Shown piece by piece: positions 25,201 through 36,458 of a stretch of DNA of 64,000 nt. Source of the DNA: Crossaster papposus (taxonomy: Eukaryota > Echinodermata > Asteroidea > Velatida > Solasteridae); the NCBI GenBank assembly GCA_037893245.1, contig JBAIAA010000452.1:620001-684000 (forward strand), given 5' to 3'. The position numbers were made by a program, and so were the translations under genes. The notes beneath the pieces are model-generated. The model searched no databases. It worked only from the letters and a program-made list of their open reading frames with translations, and had not been told where the DNA came from. Position 1 is the stretch's first letter; the number at the start of each line of letters is the position of its first letter.

Positions 25201-28200
25201 TGTAAAGGGAAAGAAGTGTGCATAAGAAATATGTAAAGGGAAAGAAGTGTGCATAAGAAATATGTAAAGGGAAAGAAGTGTGCATAAGAAATATGTAAAG
25301 GGAAAGAAGTGTGCATAAGAAATATGTAAAGGGAAAGAAGTGTGCATAAGAAATATGTAAAGGGAAAGAAGTGTGCATAAGAAATATGTAAAGGGAAAGA
25401 AGTGTGCATAAGAAATATGTAAAGGGAAAGAAGTGTGCATAAGAAATATGTAAAGGGAAAGAAGTGTGCATAAGAAATATGTAAAGGGAAAGAAGTGTGC
25501 ATAAGAAATATGTAAAGGGAAAGAAGTGTGCATAAGAAATATGTAAAGGGAAAGAAGTGTGCATAAGAAATATGTAAAGGGAAAGAAGTGTGCATAAGAA
25601 ATATGTAAAGGGAAAGAAGTGTGCATAAGAAATATGTAAAGGGAAAGAAGTGTGCATAAGAAATATGTAAAGGGAAAGAAGTGTGCATAAGAAATATGTA
25701 AAGGGAAAGAAGTGTGCATAAGAAATATGTAAAGGGAAAGAAGTGTGCATAAGAAATATGTAAAGGGAAAGAAGTGTGCATAAGAAATATGTAAAGGGAA
25801 AGAAGTGTGCATAAGAAATATGTAAAGGGAAAGAAGTGTGCATAAGAAATATGTAAAGGGAAAGAAGTGTGCATAAGAAATATGTAAAGGGAAAGAAGTG
25901 TGCATAAGAAATATGTAAAGGGAAAGAAGTGTGCATAAGAAATATGTAAAGGGAAAGAAGTGTGCATAAGAAATATGTAAAGGGAAAGAAGTGTGCATAA
26001 GAAATATGTAAAGGGAAAGAAGTGTGCATAAGAAATATGTAAAGGGAAAGAAGTGTGCATAAGAAATATGTAAAGGGAAAGAAGTGTGCATAAGAAATAT
26101 GTAAAGGGAAAGAAGTGTGCATAAGAAATATGTAAAGGGAAAGAAGTGTGCATAAGAAATATGTAAAGGGAAAGAAGTGTGCATAAGAAATATGTAAAGG
26201 GAAAGAAGTGTGCATAAGAAATATGTAAAGGGAAAGAAGTGTGCATAAGAAATATGTAAAGGGAAAGAAGTGTGCATAAGAAATATGTAAAGGGAAAGAA
26301 GTGTGCATAAGAAATATGTAAAGGGAAAGAAGTGTGCATAAGAAATATGTAAAGGGAAAGAAGTGTGCATAAGAAATATGTAAAGGGAAAGAAGTGTGCA
26401 TAAGAAATATGTAAAGGGAAAGAAGTGTGCATAAGAAATATGTAAAGGGAAAGAAGTGTGCATAAGAAATATGTAAAGGGAAAGAAGTGTGCATAAGAAA
26501 TATGTAAAGGGAAAGAAGTGTGCATAAGAAATATGTAAAGGGAAAGAAGTGTGCATAAGAAATATGTAAAGGGAAAGAAGTGTGCATAAGAAATATGTAA
26601 AGGGAAAGAAGTGTGCATAAGAAATATGTAAAGGGAAAGAAGTGTGCATAAGAAATATGTAAAGGGAAAGAAGTGTGCATAAGAAATATGTAAAGGGAAA
26701 GAAGTGTGCATAAGAAATATGTAAAGGGAAAGAAGTGTGCATAAGAAATATGTAAAGGGAAAGAAGTGTGCATAAGAAATATGTAAAGGGAAAGAAGTGT
26801 GCATAAGAAATATGTAAAGGGAAAGAAGTGTGCATAAGAAATATGTAAAGGGAAAGAAGTGTGCATAAGAAATATGTAAAGGGAAAGAAGTGTGCATAAG
26901 AAATATGTAAAGGGAAAGAAGTGTGCATAAGAAATATGTAAAGGGAAAGAAGTGTGCATAAGAAATATGTAAAGGGAAAGAAGTGTGCATAAGAAATATG
27001 TAAAGGGAAAGAAGTGTGCATAAGAAATATGTAAAGGGAAAGAAGTGTGCATAAGAAATATGTAAAGGGAAAGAAGTGTGCATAAGAAATATGTAAAGGG
27101 AAAGAAGTGTGCATAAGAAATATGTAAAGGGAAAGAAGTGTGCATAAGAAATATGTAAAGGGAAAGAAGTGTGCATAAGAAATATGTAAAGGGAAAGAAG
27201 TGTGCATAAGAAATATGTAAAGGGAAAGAAGTGTGCATAAGAAATATGTAAAGGGAAAGAAGTGTGCATAAGAAATATGTAAAGGGAAAGAAGTGTGCAT
27301 AAGAAATATGTAAAGGGAAAGAAGTGTGCATAAGAAATATGTAAAGGGAAAGAAGTGTGCATAAGAAATATGTAAAGGGAAAGAAGTGTGCATAAGAAAT
27401 ATGTAAAGGGAAAGAAGTGTGCATAAGAAATATGTAAAGGGAAAGAAGTGTGCATAAGAAATATGTAAAGGGAAAGAAGTGTGCATAAGAAATATGTAAA
27501 GGGAAAGAAGTGTGCATAAGAAATATGTAAAGGGAAAGAAGTGTGCATAAGAAATATGTAAAGGGAAAGAAGTGTGCATAAGAAATATGTAAAGGGAAAG
27601 AAGTGTGCATAAGAAATATGTAAAGGGAAAGAAGTGTGCATAAGAAATATGTAAAGGGAAAGAAGTGTGCATAAGAAATATGTAAAGGGAAAGAAGTGTG
27701 CATAAGAAATATGTAAAGGGAAAGAAGTGTGCATAAGAAATATGTAAAGGGAAAGAAGTGTGCATAAGAAATATGTAAAGGGAAAGAAGTGTGCATAAGA
27801 AATATGTAAAGGGAAAGAAGTGTGCATAAGAAATATGTAAAGGGAAAGAAGTGTGCATAAGAAATATGTAAAGGGAAAGAAGTGTGCATAAGAAATATGT
27901 AAAGGGAAAGAAGTGTGCATAAGAAATATGTAAAGGGAAAGAAGTGTGCATAAGAAATATGTAAAGGGAAAGAAGTGTGCATAAGAAATATGTAAAGGGA
28001 AAGAAGTGTGCATAAGAAATATGTAAAGGGAAAGAAGTGTGCATAAGAAATATGTAAAGGGAAAGAAGTGTGCATAAGAAATATGTAAAGGGAAAGAAGT
28101 GTGCATAAGAAATATGTAAAGGGAAAGAAGTGTGCATAAGAAATATGTAAAGGGAAAGAAGTGTGCATAAGAAATATGTAAAGGGAAAGAAGTGTGCATA

Positions 28201-29453
28201 AGAAATATGTAAAGGGAAAGAAGTGTGCATAAGAAATATGTAAAGGGAAAGAAGTGTGCATAAGAAATATGTAAAGGGAAAGAAGTGTGCATAAGAAATA
28301 TGTAAAGGGAAAGAAGTGTGCATAAGAAATATGTAAAGGGAAAGAAGTGTGCATAAGAAATATGTAAAGGGAAAGAAGTGTGCATAAGAAATATGTAAAG
28401 GGAAAGAAGTGTGCATAAGAAATATGTAAAGGGAAAGAAGTGTGCATAAGAAATATGTAAAGGGAAAGAAGTGTGCATAAGAAATATGTAAAGGGAAAGA
28501 AGTGTGCATAAGAAATATGTAAAGGGAAAGAAGTGTGCATAAGAAATATGTAAAGGGAAAGAAGTGTGCATAAGAAATATGTAAAGGGAAAGAAGTGTGC
28601 ATAAGAAATATGTAAAGGGAAAGAAGTGTGCATAAGAAATATGTAAAGGGAAAGAAGTGTGCATAAGAAATATGTAAAGGGAAAGAAGTGTGCATAAGAA
28701 ATATGTAAAGGGAAAGAAGTGTGCATAAGAAATATGTAAAGGGAAAGAAGTGTGCATAAGAAATATGTAAAGGGAAAGAAGTGTGCATAAGAAATATGTA
28801 AAGGGAAAGAAGTGTGCATAAGAAATATGTAAAGGGAAAGAAGTGTGCATAAGAAATATGTAAAGGGAAAGAAGTGTGCATAAGAAATATGTAAAGGGAA
28901 AGAAGTGTGCATAAGAAATATGTAAAGGGAAAGAAGTGTGCATAAGAAATATGTAAAGGGAAAGAAGTGTGCATAAGAAATATGTAAAGGGAAAGAAGTG
29001 TGCATAAGAAATATGTAAAGGGAAAGAAGTGTGCATAAGAAATATGTAAAGGGAAAGAAGTGTGCATAAGAAATATGTAAAGGGAAAGAAGTGTGCATAA
29101 GAAATATGTAAAGGGAAAGAAGTGTGCATAAGAAATATGTAAAGGGAAAGAAGTGTGCATAAGAAATATGTAAAGGGAAAGAAGTGTGCATAAGAAATAT
29201 GTAAAGGGAAAGAAGTGTGCATAAGAAATATGTAAAGGGAAAGAAGTGTGCATAAGAAATATGTAAAGGGAAAGAAGTGTGCATAAGAAATATGTAAAGG
29301 GAAAGAAGTGTGCATAAGAAATATGTAAAGGGAAAGAAGTGTGCATAAGAAATATGTAAAGGGAAAGAAGTGTGCATAAGAAATATGTAAAGGGAAAGAA
29401 GTGTGCATAAGAAATATGTAAAGGGAAAGAAGTGTGCATAAGAAATATGTAAA

Positions 29454-29477
29454 GGGAAAGAAGTGTGCATAAGAAAT
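29454..29477 (+). repeat. Truncated 24-bp monomer
   Basis: The unit ends at AAGAAAT and passes straight into GGAAAGAAG, so ATGTAAA and one G (8 bp) are missing. It is the only break in a run of more than 8 kb. Confidence 0.88.
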
Positions 29478-30530
29478 GGAAAGAAGTGTGCATAAGAAAT
29501 ATGTAAAGGGAAAGAAGTGTGCATAAGAAATATGTAAAGGGAAAGAAGTGTGCATAAGAAATATGTAAAGGGAAAGAAGTGTGCATAAGAAATATGTAAA
29601 GGGAAAGAAGTGTGCATAAGAAATATGTAAAGGGAAAGAAGTGTGCATAAGAAATATGTAAAGGGAAAGAAGTGTGCATAAGAAATATGTAAAGGGAAAG
29701 AAGTGTGCATAAGAAATATGTAAAGGGAAAGAAGTGTGCATAAGAAATATGTAAAGGGAAAGAAGTGTGCATAAGAAATATGTAAAGGGAAAGAAGTGTG
29801 CATAAGAAATATGTAAAGGGAAAGAAGTGTGCATAAGAAATATGTAAAGGGAAAGAAGTGTGCATAAGAAATATGTAAAGGGAAAGAAGTGTGCATAAGA
29901 AATATGTAAAGGGAAAGAAGTGTGCATAAGAAATATGTAAAGGGAAAGAAGTGTGCATAAGAAATATGTAAAGGGAAAGAAGTGTGCATAAGAAATATGT
30001 AAAGGGAAAGAAGTGTGCATAAGAAATATGTAAAGGGAAAGAAGTGTGCATAAGAAATATGTAAAGGGAAAGAAGTGTGCATAAGAAATATGTAAAGGGA
30101 AAGAAGTGTGCATAAGAAATATGTAAAGGGAAAGAAGTGTGCATAAGAAATATGTAAAGGGAAAGAAGTGTGCATAAGAAATATGTAAAGGGAAAGAAGT
30201 GTGCATAAGAAATATGTAAAGGGAAAGAAGTGTGCATAAGAAATATGTAAAGGGAAAGAAGTGTGCATAAGAAATATGTAAAGGGAAAGAAGTGTGCATA
30301 AGAAATATGTAAAGGGAAAGAAGTGTGCATAAGAAATATGTAAAGGGAAAGAAGTGTGCATAAGAAATATGTAAAGGGAAAGAAGTGTGCATAAGAAATA
30401 TGTAAAGGGAAAGAAGTGTGCATAAGAAATATGTAAAGGGAAAGAAGTGTGCATAAGAAATATGTAAAGGGAAAGAAGTGTGCATAAGAAATATGTAAAG
30501 GGAAAGAAGTGTGCATAAGAAATATGTAAA

Positions 30531-30581
30531 GGGAAAGAAGTGTGCATAAGAAATAAAGAAAGAAGTGAAGAAATATGTAAA
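30531..30581 (+). repeat. Rearranged double monomer (51 bp instead of 62)
   Basis: After GCATAAGAAAT there is AAAGAAAGAAGTGAAG, then AAATATGTAAA. This can be read as two units with three short deletions totalling 11 bp (ATGT, GG and TGCAT). The extra stretch begins exactly where the 36-bp insert normally begins, but shares no sequence with it. Confidence 0.8.
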
Positions 30582-31566
30582 GGGAAAGAAGTGTGCATAA
30601 GAAATATGTAAAGGGAAAGAAGTGTGCATAAGAAATATGTAAAGGGAAAGAAGTGTGCATAAGAAATATGTAAAGGGAAAGAAGTGTGCATAAGAAATAT
30701 GTAAAGGGAAAGAAGTGTGCATAAGAAATATGTAAAGGGAAAGAAGTGTGCATAAGAAATATGTAAAGGGAAAGAAGTGTGCATAAGAAATATGTAAAGG
30801 GAAAGAAGTGTGCATAAGAAATATGTAAAGGGAAAGAAGTGTGCATAAGAAATATGTAAAGGGAAAGAAGTGTGCATAAGAAATATGTAAAGGGAAAGAA
30901 GTGTGCATAAGAAATATGTAAAGGGAAAGAAGTGTGCATAAGAAATATGTAAAGGGAAAGAAGTGTGCATAAGAAATATGTAAAGGGAAAGAAGTGTGCA
31001 TAAGAAATATGTAAAGGGAAAGAAGTGTGCATAAGAAATATGTAAAGGGAAAGAAGTGTGCATAAGAAATATGTAAAGGGAAAGAAGTGTGCATAAGAAA
31101 TATGTAAAGGGAAAGAAGTGTGCATAAGAAATATGTAAAGGGAAAGAAGTGTGCATAAGAAATATGTAAAGGGAAAGAAGTGTGCATAAGAAATATGTAA
31201 AGGGAAAGAAGTGTGCATAAGAAATATGTAAAGGGAAAGAAGTGTGCATAAGAAATATGTAAAGGGAAAGAAGTGTGCATAAGAAATATGTAAAGGGAAA
31301 GAAGTGTGCATAAGAAATATGTAAAGGGAAAGAAGTGTGCATAAGAAATATGTAAAGGGAAAGAAGTGTGCATAAGAAATATGTAAAGGGAAAGAAGTGT
31401 GCATAAGAAATATGTAAAGGGAAAGAAGTGTGCATAAGAAATATGTAAAGGGAAAGAAGTGTGCATAAGAAATATGTAAAGGGAAAGAAGTGTGCATAAG
31501 AAATATGTAAAGGGAAAGAAGTGTGCATAAGAAATATGTAAAGGGAAAGAAGTGTGCATAAGAAAT

Positions 31567-31598
31567 ACATGATGTGGGAACAAGCCCTCGAGTTAAAT
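31567..31598 (+). repeat. Insert 10, shortened to 32 bp
   Basis: Starts ACATGATG (four bases lost at its left end); the rest is consensus. Marks the junction between the homogeneous core and the right higher-order domain. Confidence 0.93.
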
Positions 31599-32780
31599 AT
31601 GTAAAGGGAAAGAAGTGTGCATAAGAAATATGTAAAGGGAAAGAAGTGTGCATAAGAAATATGTAAAGGGAAAGAAGTGTGCATAAGAAATATGTAAAGG
31701 GAAAGAAGTGTGCATAAGAAATATGTAAAGGGAAAGAAGTGTGCATAATAAATATGTAAAGGGAAAGAAGTGTGCATAAGAAATATGTAAAGGGAAATAA
31801 GTGTGCATAAGAAATATGTAAAGGGAAAGAAGTGTGCATAAGAAATATGTAAAGGGAAAGAAGTGTGCATAAGAAATATGTAAAGGGAAAGAAGTGTGCA
31901 TAAGAAATATGTAAAGGGAAAGAAGTGTGCATAAGAAATATGTAAAGGGAAAGAAGTGTGCATAAGAAATAATAAAGGGAAAGAAGTGTGCATAAGAAAT
32001 ATGTAAAGGGAAAGAAGTGTGCATAAGAAATATGTAAAGGGAAAGAAGTGTGCATAAGAAATATGTAAAGGAAAAGAAGTGTGCATAAGAAATATGTAAA
32101 GGGAAAGAAGTGTGCATAAAAAATATGTAAAGGGAAAGAAGTGTGCATAAGAAATATGTAAAGGGAAAGAAGTGTGCATAAGAAATATGTAAAGGGAAAT
32201 AAGTGTGAATAAGAAATATGTAAAGGGAAAGAAGTGTGCATAAGAAATATGTAAAGGGAAAGAAGTGTGCATAAGAAATATGTAAAGGGAAAGAAGTGTG
32301 CATAAGAAATATGTAAAGGGAAAGAAGTGTGCATAAGAAATATGTAAAGGGAAAGAAAGTGTGCATAAGAAATATGTAAAGGGAAAGAAGTGTGCATAAG
32401 AAATATGTAAAGGGAAAGAAGTGTGCATAAGAAATATGTAAAGGGAAAGAAGTGTGCATAAGAAATATGTAAAGGGAAAGAAGTGTGCATAAGAAATATG
32501 TAAAGGGAAAGAAGTGTGCATAAGAAATATGTAAAGGGAAAGAAGTGTGCATAAGAAATAATAAAGGGAAAGAAGTGTGCATAAGAAATATGTAAAGGGA
32601 AAGAAGTGTGCATAAGAAATATGTAAAGGGAAAGAAGTGTGCATAAGAAATATGTAAAGGGAAAGAAGTGTGCATAAGAAATATGTAAAGGGAAAGAAGT
32701 GTGCATAAGAAATATGTAAAGGGAAAGAAGTGTGCATAAGAAATAAACACATGATGTGGGAACAAGCCCTCGAGTTAAAT
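31599..32780 (+). repeat. First copy of a 1,182-bp duplication
   Basis: Marks recurring exactly 1,182 bp downstream include the G20-to-T at 31749 (32931), GGGAAATAAG at 31798 (32980), the GGGAAATAAGTGTGAATAAG unit near 32200 (33382), and the one-base-short AAATAATAAAGGG junction at 32559 (33741). An AAAGAAAGTG unit with an extra A and a GCATAAAAAAT unit also recur at matching places. The segment lies between the inserts at 31567 and 32745. Confidence 0.9.
32745..32780 (+). repeat. 36-bp insert 11
   Basis: Consensus insert separating the two copies of the 1,182-bp duplication. Confidence 0.96.
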
Positions 32781-33782
32781 ATGTAAAGGGAAAGAAGTGT
32801 GCATAAGAAATATGTAAAGGGAAAGAAGTGTGCATAAGAAATATGTAAAGGGAAAGAAGTGTGCATAAGAAATATGTAAAGGGAAAGAAGTGTGCATAAG
32901 AAATATGTAAAGGGAAAGAAGTGTGCATAATAAATATGTAAAGGGAAAGAAGTGTGCATAAGAAATATGTAAAGGGAAATAAGTGTGCATAAGAAATATG
33001 TAAAGGGAAAGAAGTGTGCATAAGAAATATGTAAAGGGAAAGAAGTGTGCATAAGAAATATGTAAAGGGAAAGAAGTGTGCATAAGAAATATGTAAAGGG
33101 AAAGAAGTGTGCATAAGAAATATGTAAAGGGAAAGAAGTGTGCATAAGAAATAATAAAGGGAAAGAAGTGTGCATAAGAAATATGTAAAGGGAAAGAAGT
33201 GTGCATAAGAAATATGTAAAGGGAAAGAAGTGTGCATAAGAAATATGTAAAGGAAAAGAAGTGTGCATAAGAAATATGTAAAGGGAAAGAAGTGTGCATA
33301 AAAAATATGTAAAGTGAAAGAAGTGTGCATAAGAAATATGTAAAGGGAAAGAAGTGTGCATAAGAAATATGTAAAGGGAAATAAGTGTGAATAAGAAATA
33401 TGTAAAGGGAAAGAAGTGTGCATAAGAAATATGTAAAGGGAAAGAAGTGTGCATAAGAAATATGTAAAGGAAAAGAAGTGTGCATAAGAAATATGTAAAG
33501 GGAAAGAAGTGTGCATAAGAAATATGTAAAGGGAAAGAAAGTGTGCATAAGAAATATGTAAAGGGAAAGAAGTGTGCATAAGAAATATGTAAAGGGAAAG
33601 AAGTGTGCATAAGAAATATGTAAAGGGAAAAAAGTGTGCATAAGAAATATGTAAAGGGAAAGAAGTGTGCATAAGAAATATGTAAAGGGAAAGAAGTGTG
33701 CATAAGAAATATGTAAAGGGAAAGAAGTGTGCATAAGAAATAATAAAGGGAAAGAAGTGTGCATAAGAAATATGTAAAGGGA
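32781..33782 (+). repeat. Second copy of the 1,182-bp duplication, partly diverged
   Basis: Shares the marks listed for the copy 1,182 bp upstream up to the AAATAATAAAGGG junction at 33741. It then departs: it has GGGAAAAAAG at 33631 and GCATAAGGAAT near 33798, absent upstream but shared with the next modules to the right. It looks like a recombinant between two module families. Confidence 0.85.
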
Positions 33783-34997
33783 AAGAAGTGTGCATAAGGA
33801 ATATGTAAAGGGAAAGAAGTGTGCATAATAAATATGTAAAGGGAAAGAAGTGTGCATAAGAAATATGTAAAGGGAAAGAAGTGTGCATAAGAAATATGTA
33901 AAGGGAAAGAAGTGTGCTTAAGAAATATGTAAAGGGAAAGAAGTGTGCATAAGAAATATGTAAAGGGAAATAAGTGTGCATAAGAAATATGTAAAGGAAA
34001 AGAAGTGTGCATAAGAAATATGTAAAGGGAAAGAAGTGTGCATAAGAAATATGTAAAGGGAAAGAAGTGTGCATAAGAAATATGTAAAGGGAAAGAAGTG
34101 TGCATAAGAAATATGTAAAGGGAAAGAAGTGTGCATAAGAAATATGTAAAGGGAAAGAAGTGTGCATAAGAAATATGTAAAGGGAAAGAAGTGTGCATAA
34201 GAAATATGTAAAGGGAAAGAAGTGTGCATAAGAAATATGTAAAGGGAAAGAAGTGTGCATAAGAAATATGTAAAGGGAAGGAAGTGTGCATAAGAAATAT
34301 GTAAAGGGAAAGACGTGTGCATAAGAAATAAACACATGATGTGGGAACAAGCCCTCGAGTTAAATATGTAAAGGGAAAGAAGTGTGCATAAGAAATATGT
34401 AAAGGGAAAGAAGTGTGCATAAGAAATATGTAAAGGGAAAGAAGTGTGCATAAGAAATATGTAAAGGGAAAGAAGTGTGCATAAGAAATATGTAAAGGGA
34501 AAAAAGTGTGCATAAGAAATATGTAAAGGGAAAGAAGTGTGCATAAGAAATATGTAAAGGGAAAGAAGTGTGCATAAGAAATATGTAAAGGGAAAGAAGT
34601 GTGCATAAGAAATATGTAAAGGGAAAGAAGTGTGCATAAGAAATATGTAAAGGGAAAGAAGTGTGCATAAGAAATATGTAAAGGGAAAGAAGTGTGCATA
34701 AGAAATATGTAAAGGGAAAGAAGTGTGCATAAGAAATAATAAAGGGAAAGAAGTGTGCATAAGAAATATGTAAAGGGAAAGAAGTGTGCATAAGGAATAT
34801 GTAAAGGGAAAGAAGTGTGCATAATAAATATGTAAAGGGAAAGAAGTGTGCATAAGAAATATGTAAAGGGAAAGAAGTGTGCATAAGAAATATGTAAAGG
34901 GAAAGAAGTGTGCATAAGAAATATGTAAAGGGAAAGAAGTGTGCATAAGAAATATGTAAAGGGAAAGAAGTGTGCATAAGAAATATGTAAAGGGAAA
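33631..34997 (+). repeat. Higher-order module, period 1,367 bp, copy 1
   Basis: Ordered marks: GGGAAAAAAG at 33631, AAATAATAAAGGG at about +110, GCATAAGGAAT at about +167, a G20-to-T unit, GTGCTTAAG at +286, then GGGAAATAAG, AAAGGAAAAG, GGGAAGGAAG and AAAGACGTGTGC, with the 36-bp insert at +699 (34330) and another GGGAAAAAAG 138 bp after it. The same order and spacing recurs from 34998 with a shift of 1,367 bp. Confidence 0.88.
34330..34365 (+). repeat. 36-bp insert 12
   Basis: Consensus insert, preceded by GGGAAGGAAG and AAAGACGTGTGC units, at +699 within its module. Confidence 0.96.
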
Positions 34998-35696
34998 AAA
35001 GTGTGCATAAGAAATATGTAAAGGGAAAGAAGTGTGCATAAGAAATATGTAAAGGGAAAGAAGTGTGCATAAGAAATATGTAAAGGGAAAGAAGTGTGCA
35101 TAAGAAATAATAAAGGGAAAGAAGTGTGCATAAGAAATATGTAAAGGGAAAGAAGTGTGCATAAGGAATATGTAAAGGGAAAGAAGTGTGCATAATAAAT
35201 ATGTAAAGGGAAAGAAGTGTGCATAAGAAATATGTAAAGGGAAAGAAGTGTGCATAAGAAATATGTAAAGGGAAAGAAGTGTGCTTAAGAAATATGTAAA
35301 GGGAAAGAAGTGTGCATAAGAAATATGTAAAGGGAAATAAGTGTGCATAAGAAATATGTAAAGGAAAAGAAGTGTGCATAAGAAATATGTAAAGGGAAAG
35401 AAGTGTGCATAAGAAATATGTAAAGGGAAAGAAGTGTGCATAAGAAATATGTAAAGGGAAAGAAGTGTGCATAAGAAATATGTAAAGGGAAAGAAGTGTG
35501 CATAAGAAATATGTAAAGGGAAAGAAGTGTGCATAAGAAATATGTAAAGGGAAAGAAGTGTGCATAAGAAATATGTAAAGGGAAAGAAGTGTGCATAAGA
35601 AATATGTAAAGGGAAAGAAGTGTGCATAAGAAATATGTAAAGGGAAGGAAGTGTGCATAAGAAATATGTAAAGGGAAAGACGTGTGCATAAGAAAT

Positions 35697-35732
35697 AAAC
35701 ACATGATGTGGGAACAAGCCCTCGAGTTAAAT
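35697..35732 (+). repeat. 36-bp insert 13
   Basis: Consensus insert 1,367 bp after insert 12, preceded by the same two variant units. Confidence 0.96.
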
Positions 35733-36170
35733 ATGTAAAGGGAAAGAAGTGTGCATAAGAAATATGTAAAGGGAAAGAAGTGTGCATAAGAAATATGTAA
35801 AGGGAAAGAAGTGTGCATAAGAAATATGTAAAGGGAAAGAAGTGTGCATAAGAAATATGTAAAGGGAAAAAAGTGTGCATAAGAAATATGTAAAGGGAAA
35901 GAAGTGTGCATAAGAAATATGTAAAGGGAAAGAAGTGTGCATAAGAAATATGTAAAGGGAAAGAAGTGTGCATAAGAAATATGTAAAGGGAAAGAAGTGT
36001 GCATAAGAAATATGTAAAGGGAAAGAAGTGTGCATAAGAAATATGTAAAGGGAAAGAAGTGTGCATAAGAAATATGTAAAGGGAAAGAAGTGTGCATAAG
36101 AAATATGTAAAGGGAAAGAAGTGTGCATAAGAAATATGTAAAGGGAAAGAAGTGTGCATAAGACATATGT
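35697..36170 (+). repeat. Segment duplicated 3,072 bp downstream, copy 1
   Basis: The insert at 35697, the GGGAAAAAAG unit 138 bp after it (35870) and the rare AAGACATATG variant at 36164 reappear at 38769, 38942 and 39236, all at an offset of 3,072 bp. The copy goes no further than about 36,400, where the marks differ. Confidence 0.88.
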
Positions 36171-36458
36171 AAAGGGAAAGAAGTGTGCATAAGAAATATG
36201 TAAAGGGAAAGAAGTGTGCATAAGAAATATGTAAAGGGAAAGAAGTGTGCATAAGAAATATGTAAAGGGAAAGAAGTGTGCATAAGAAATATGTAAAGGG
36301 AAAGAAGTGTGCATAAGAAATATGTAAAGGGAAAGAAGTGTGCATAAGAAATATGTAAAGGGAAAGAAGTGTGCATAAGAAATATGTAAAGGGAAAGAAG
36401 TGTGCATAAGAAATATGTAAAGGGAAAGAAGTGTGCATAAGAAATATGTAAAGGGAAA

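Larger units (their letters stand above)
6197..31566 (+). repeat. Homogeneous core of the array
   Basis: About 25 kb of 31-mers that are essentially identical. By eye the perfect runs are about 6197-7280, 7298-10056, 10090-11794, 11855-12405, 12438-21279, 22293-29453 and 30582-31566. The longest, 8.8 kb, is about 285 identical units. Interruptions are four 36-bp-type inserts, all with small deletions, and about nine damaged units, almost all indels rather than substitutions. Flanking domains show the opposite pattern. Possible explanations are recent amplification or homogenisation, or a consensus built from error-prone reads in a region the assembler could not resolve. No gene or other element is seen. 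Confidence 0.93.
34998..36458 (+). repeat. Higher-order module, period 1,367 bp, copy 2
   Basis: Repeats the marks of the module beginning at 33631, with the insert at 35697, again +699 from its GGGAAAAAAG unit. It is 94 bp longer before the next module starts, about three extra units. Confidence 0.86.

Noticed and set aside
30555..30574. A second kind of insert at the usual insert site
   Set aside because: The extra 20 bp between GAAAT and ATGTAAA is explained as two monomers with three small deletions, with no resemblance to the 36-bp segment.
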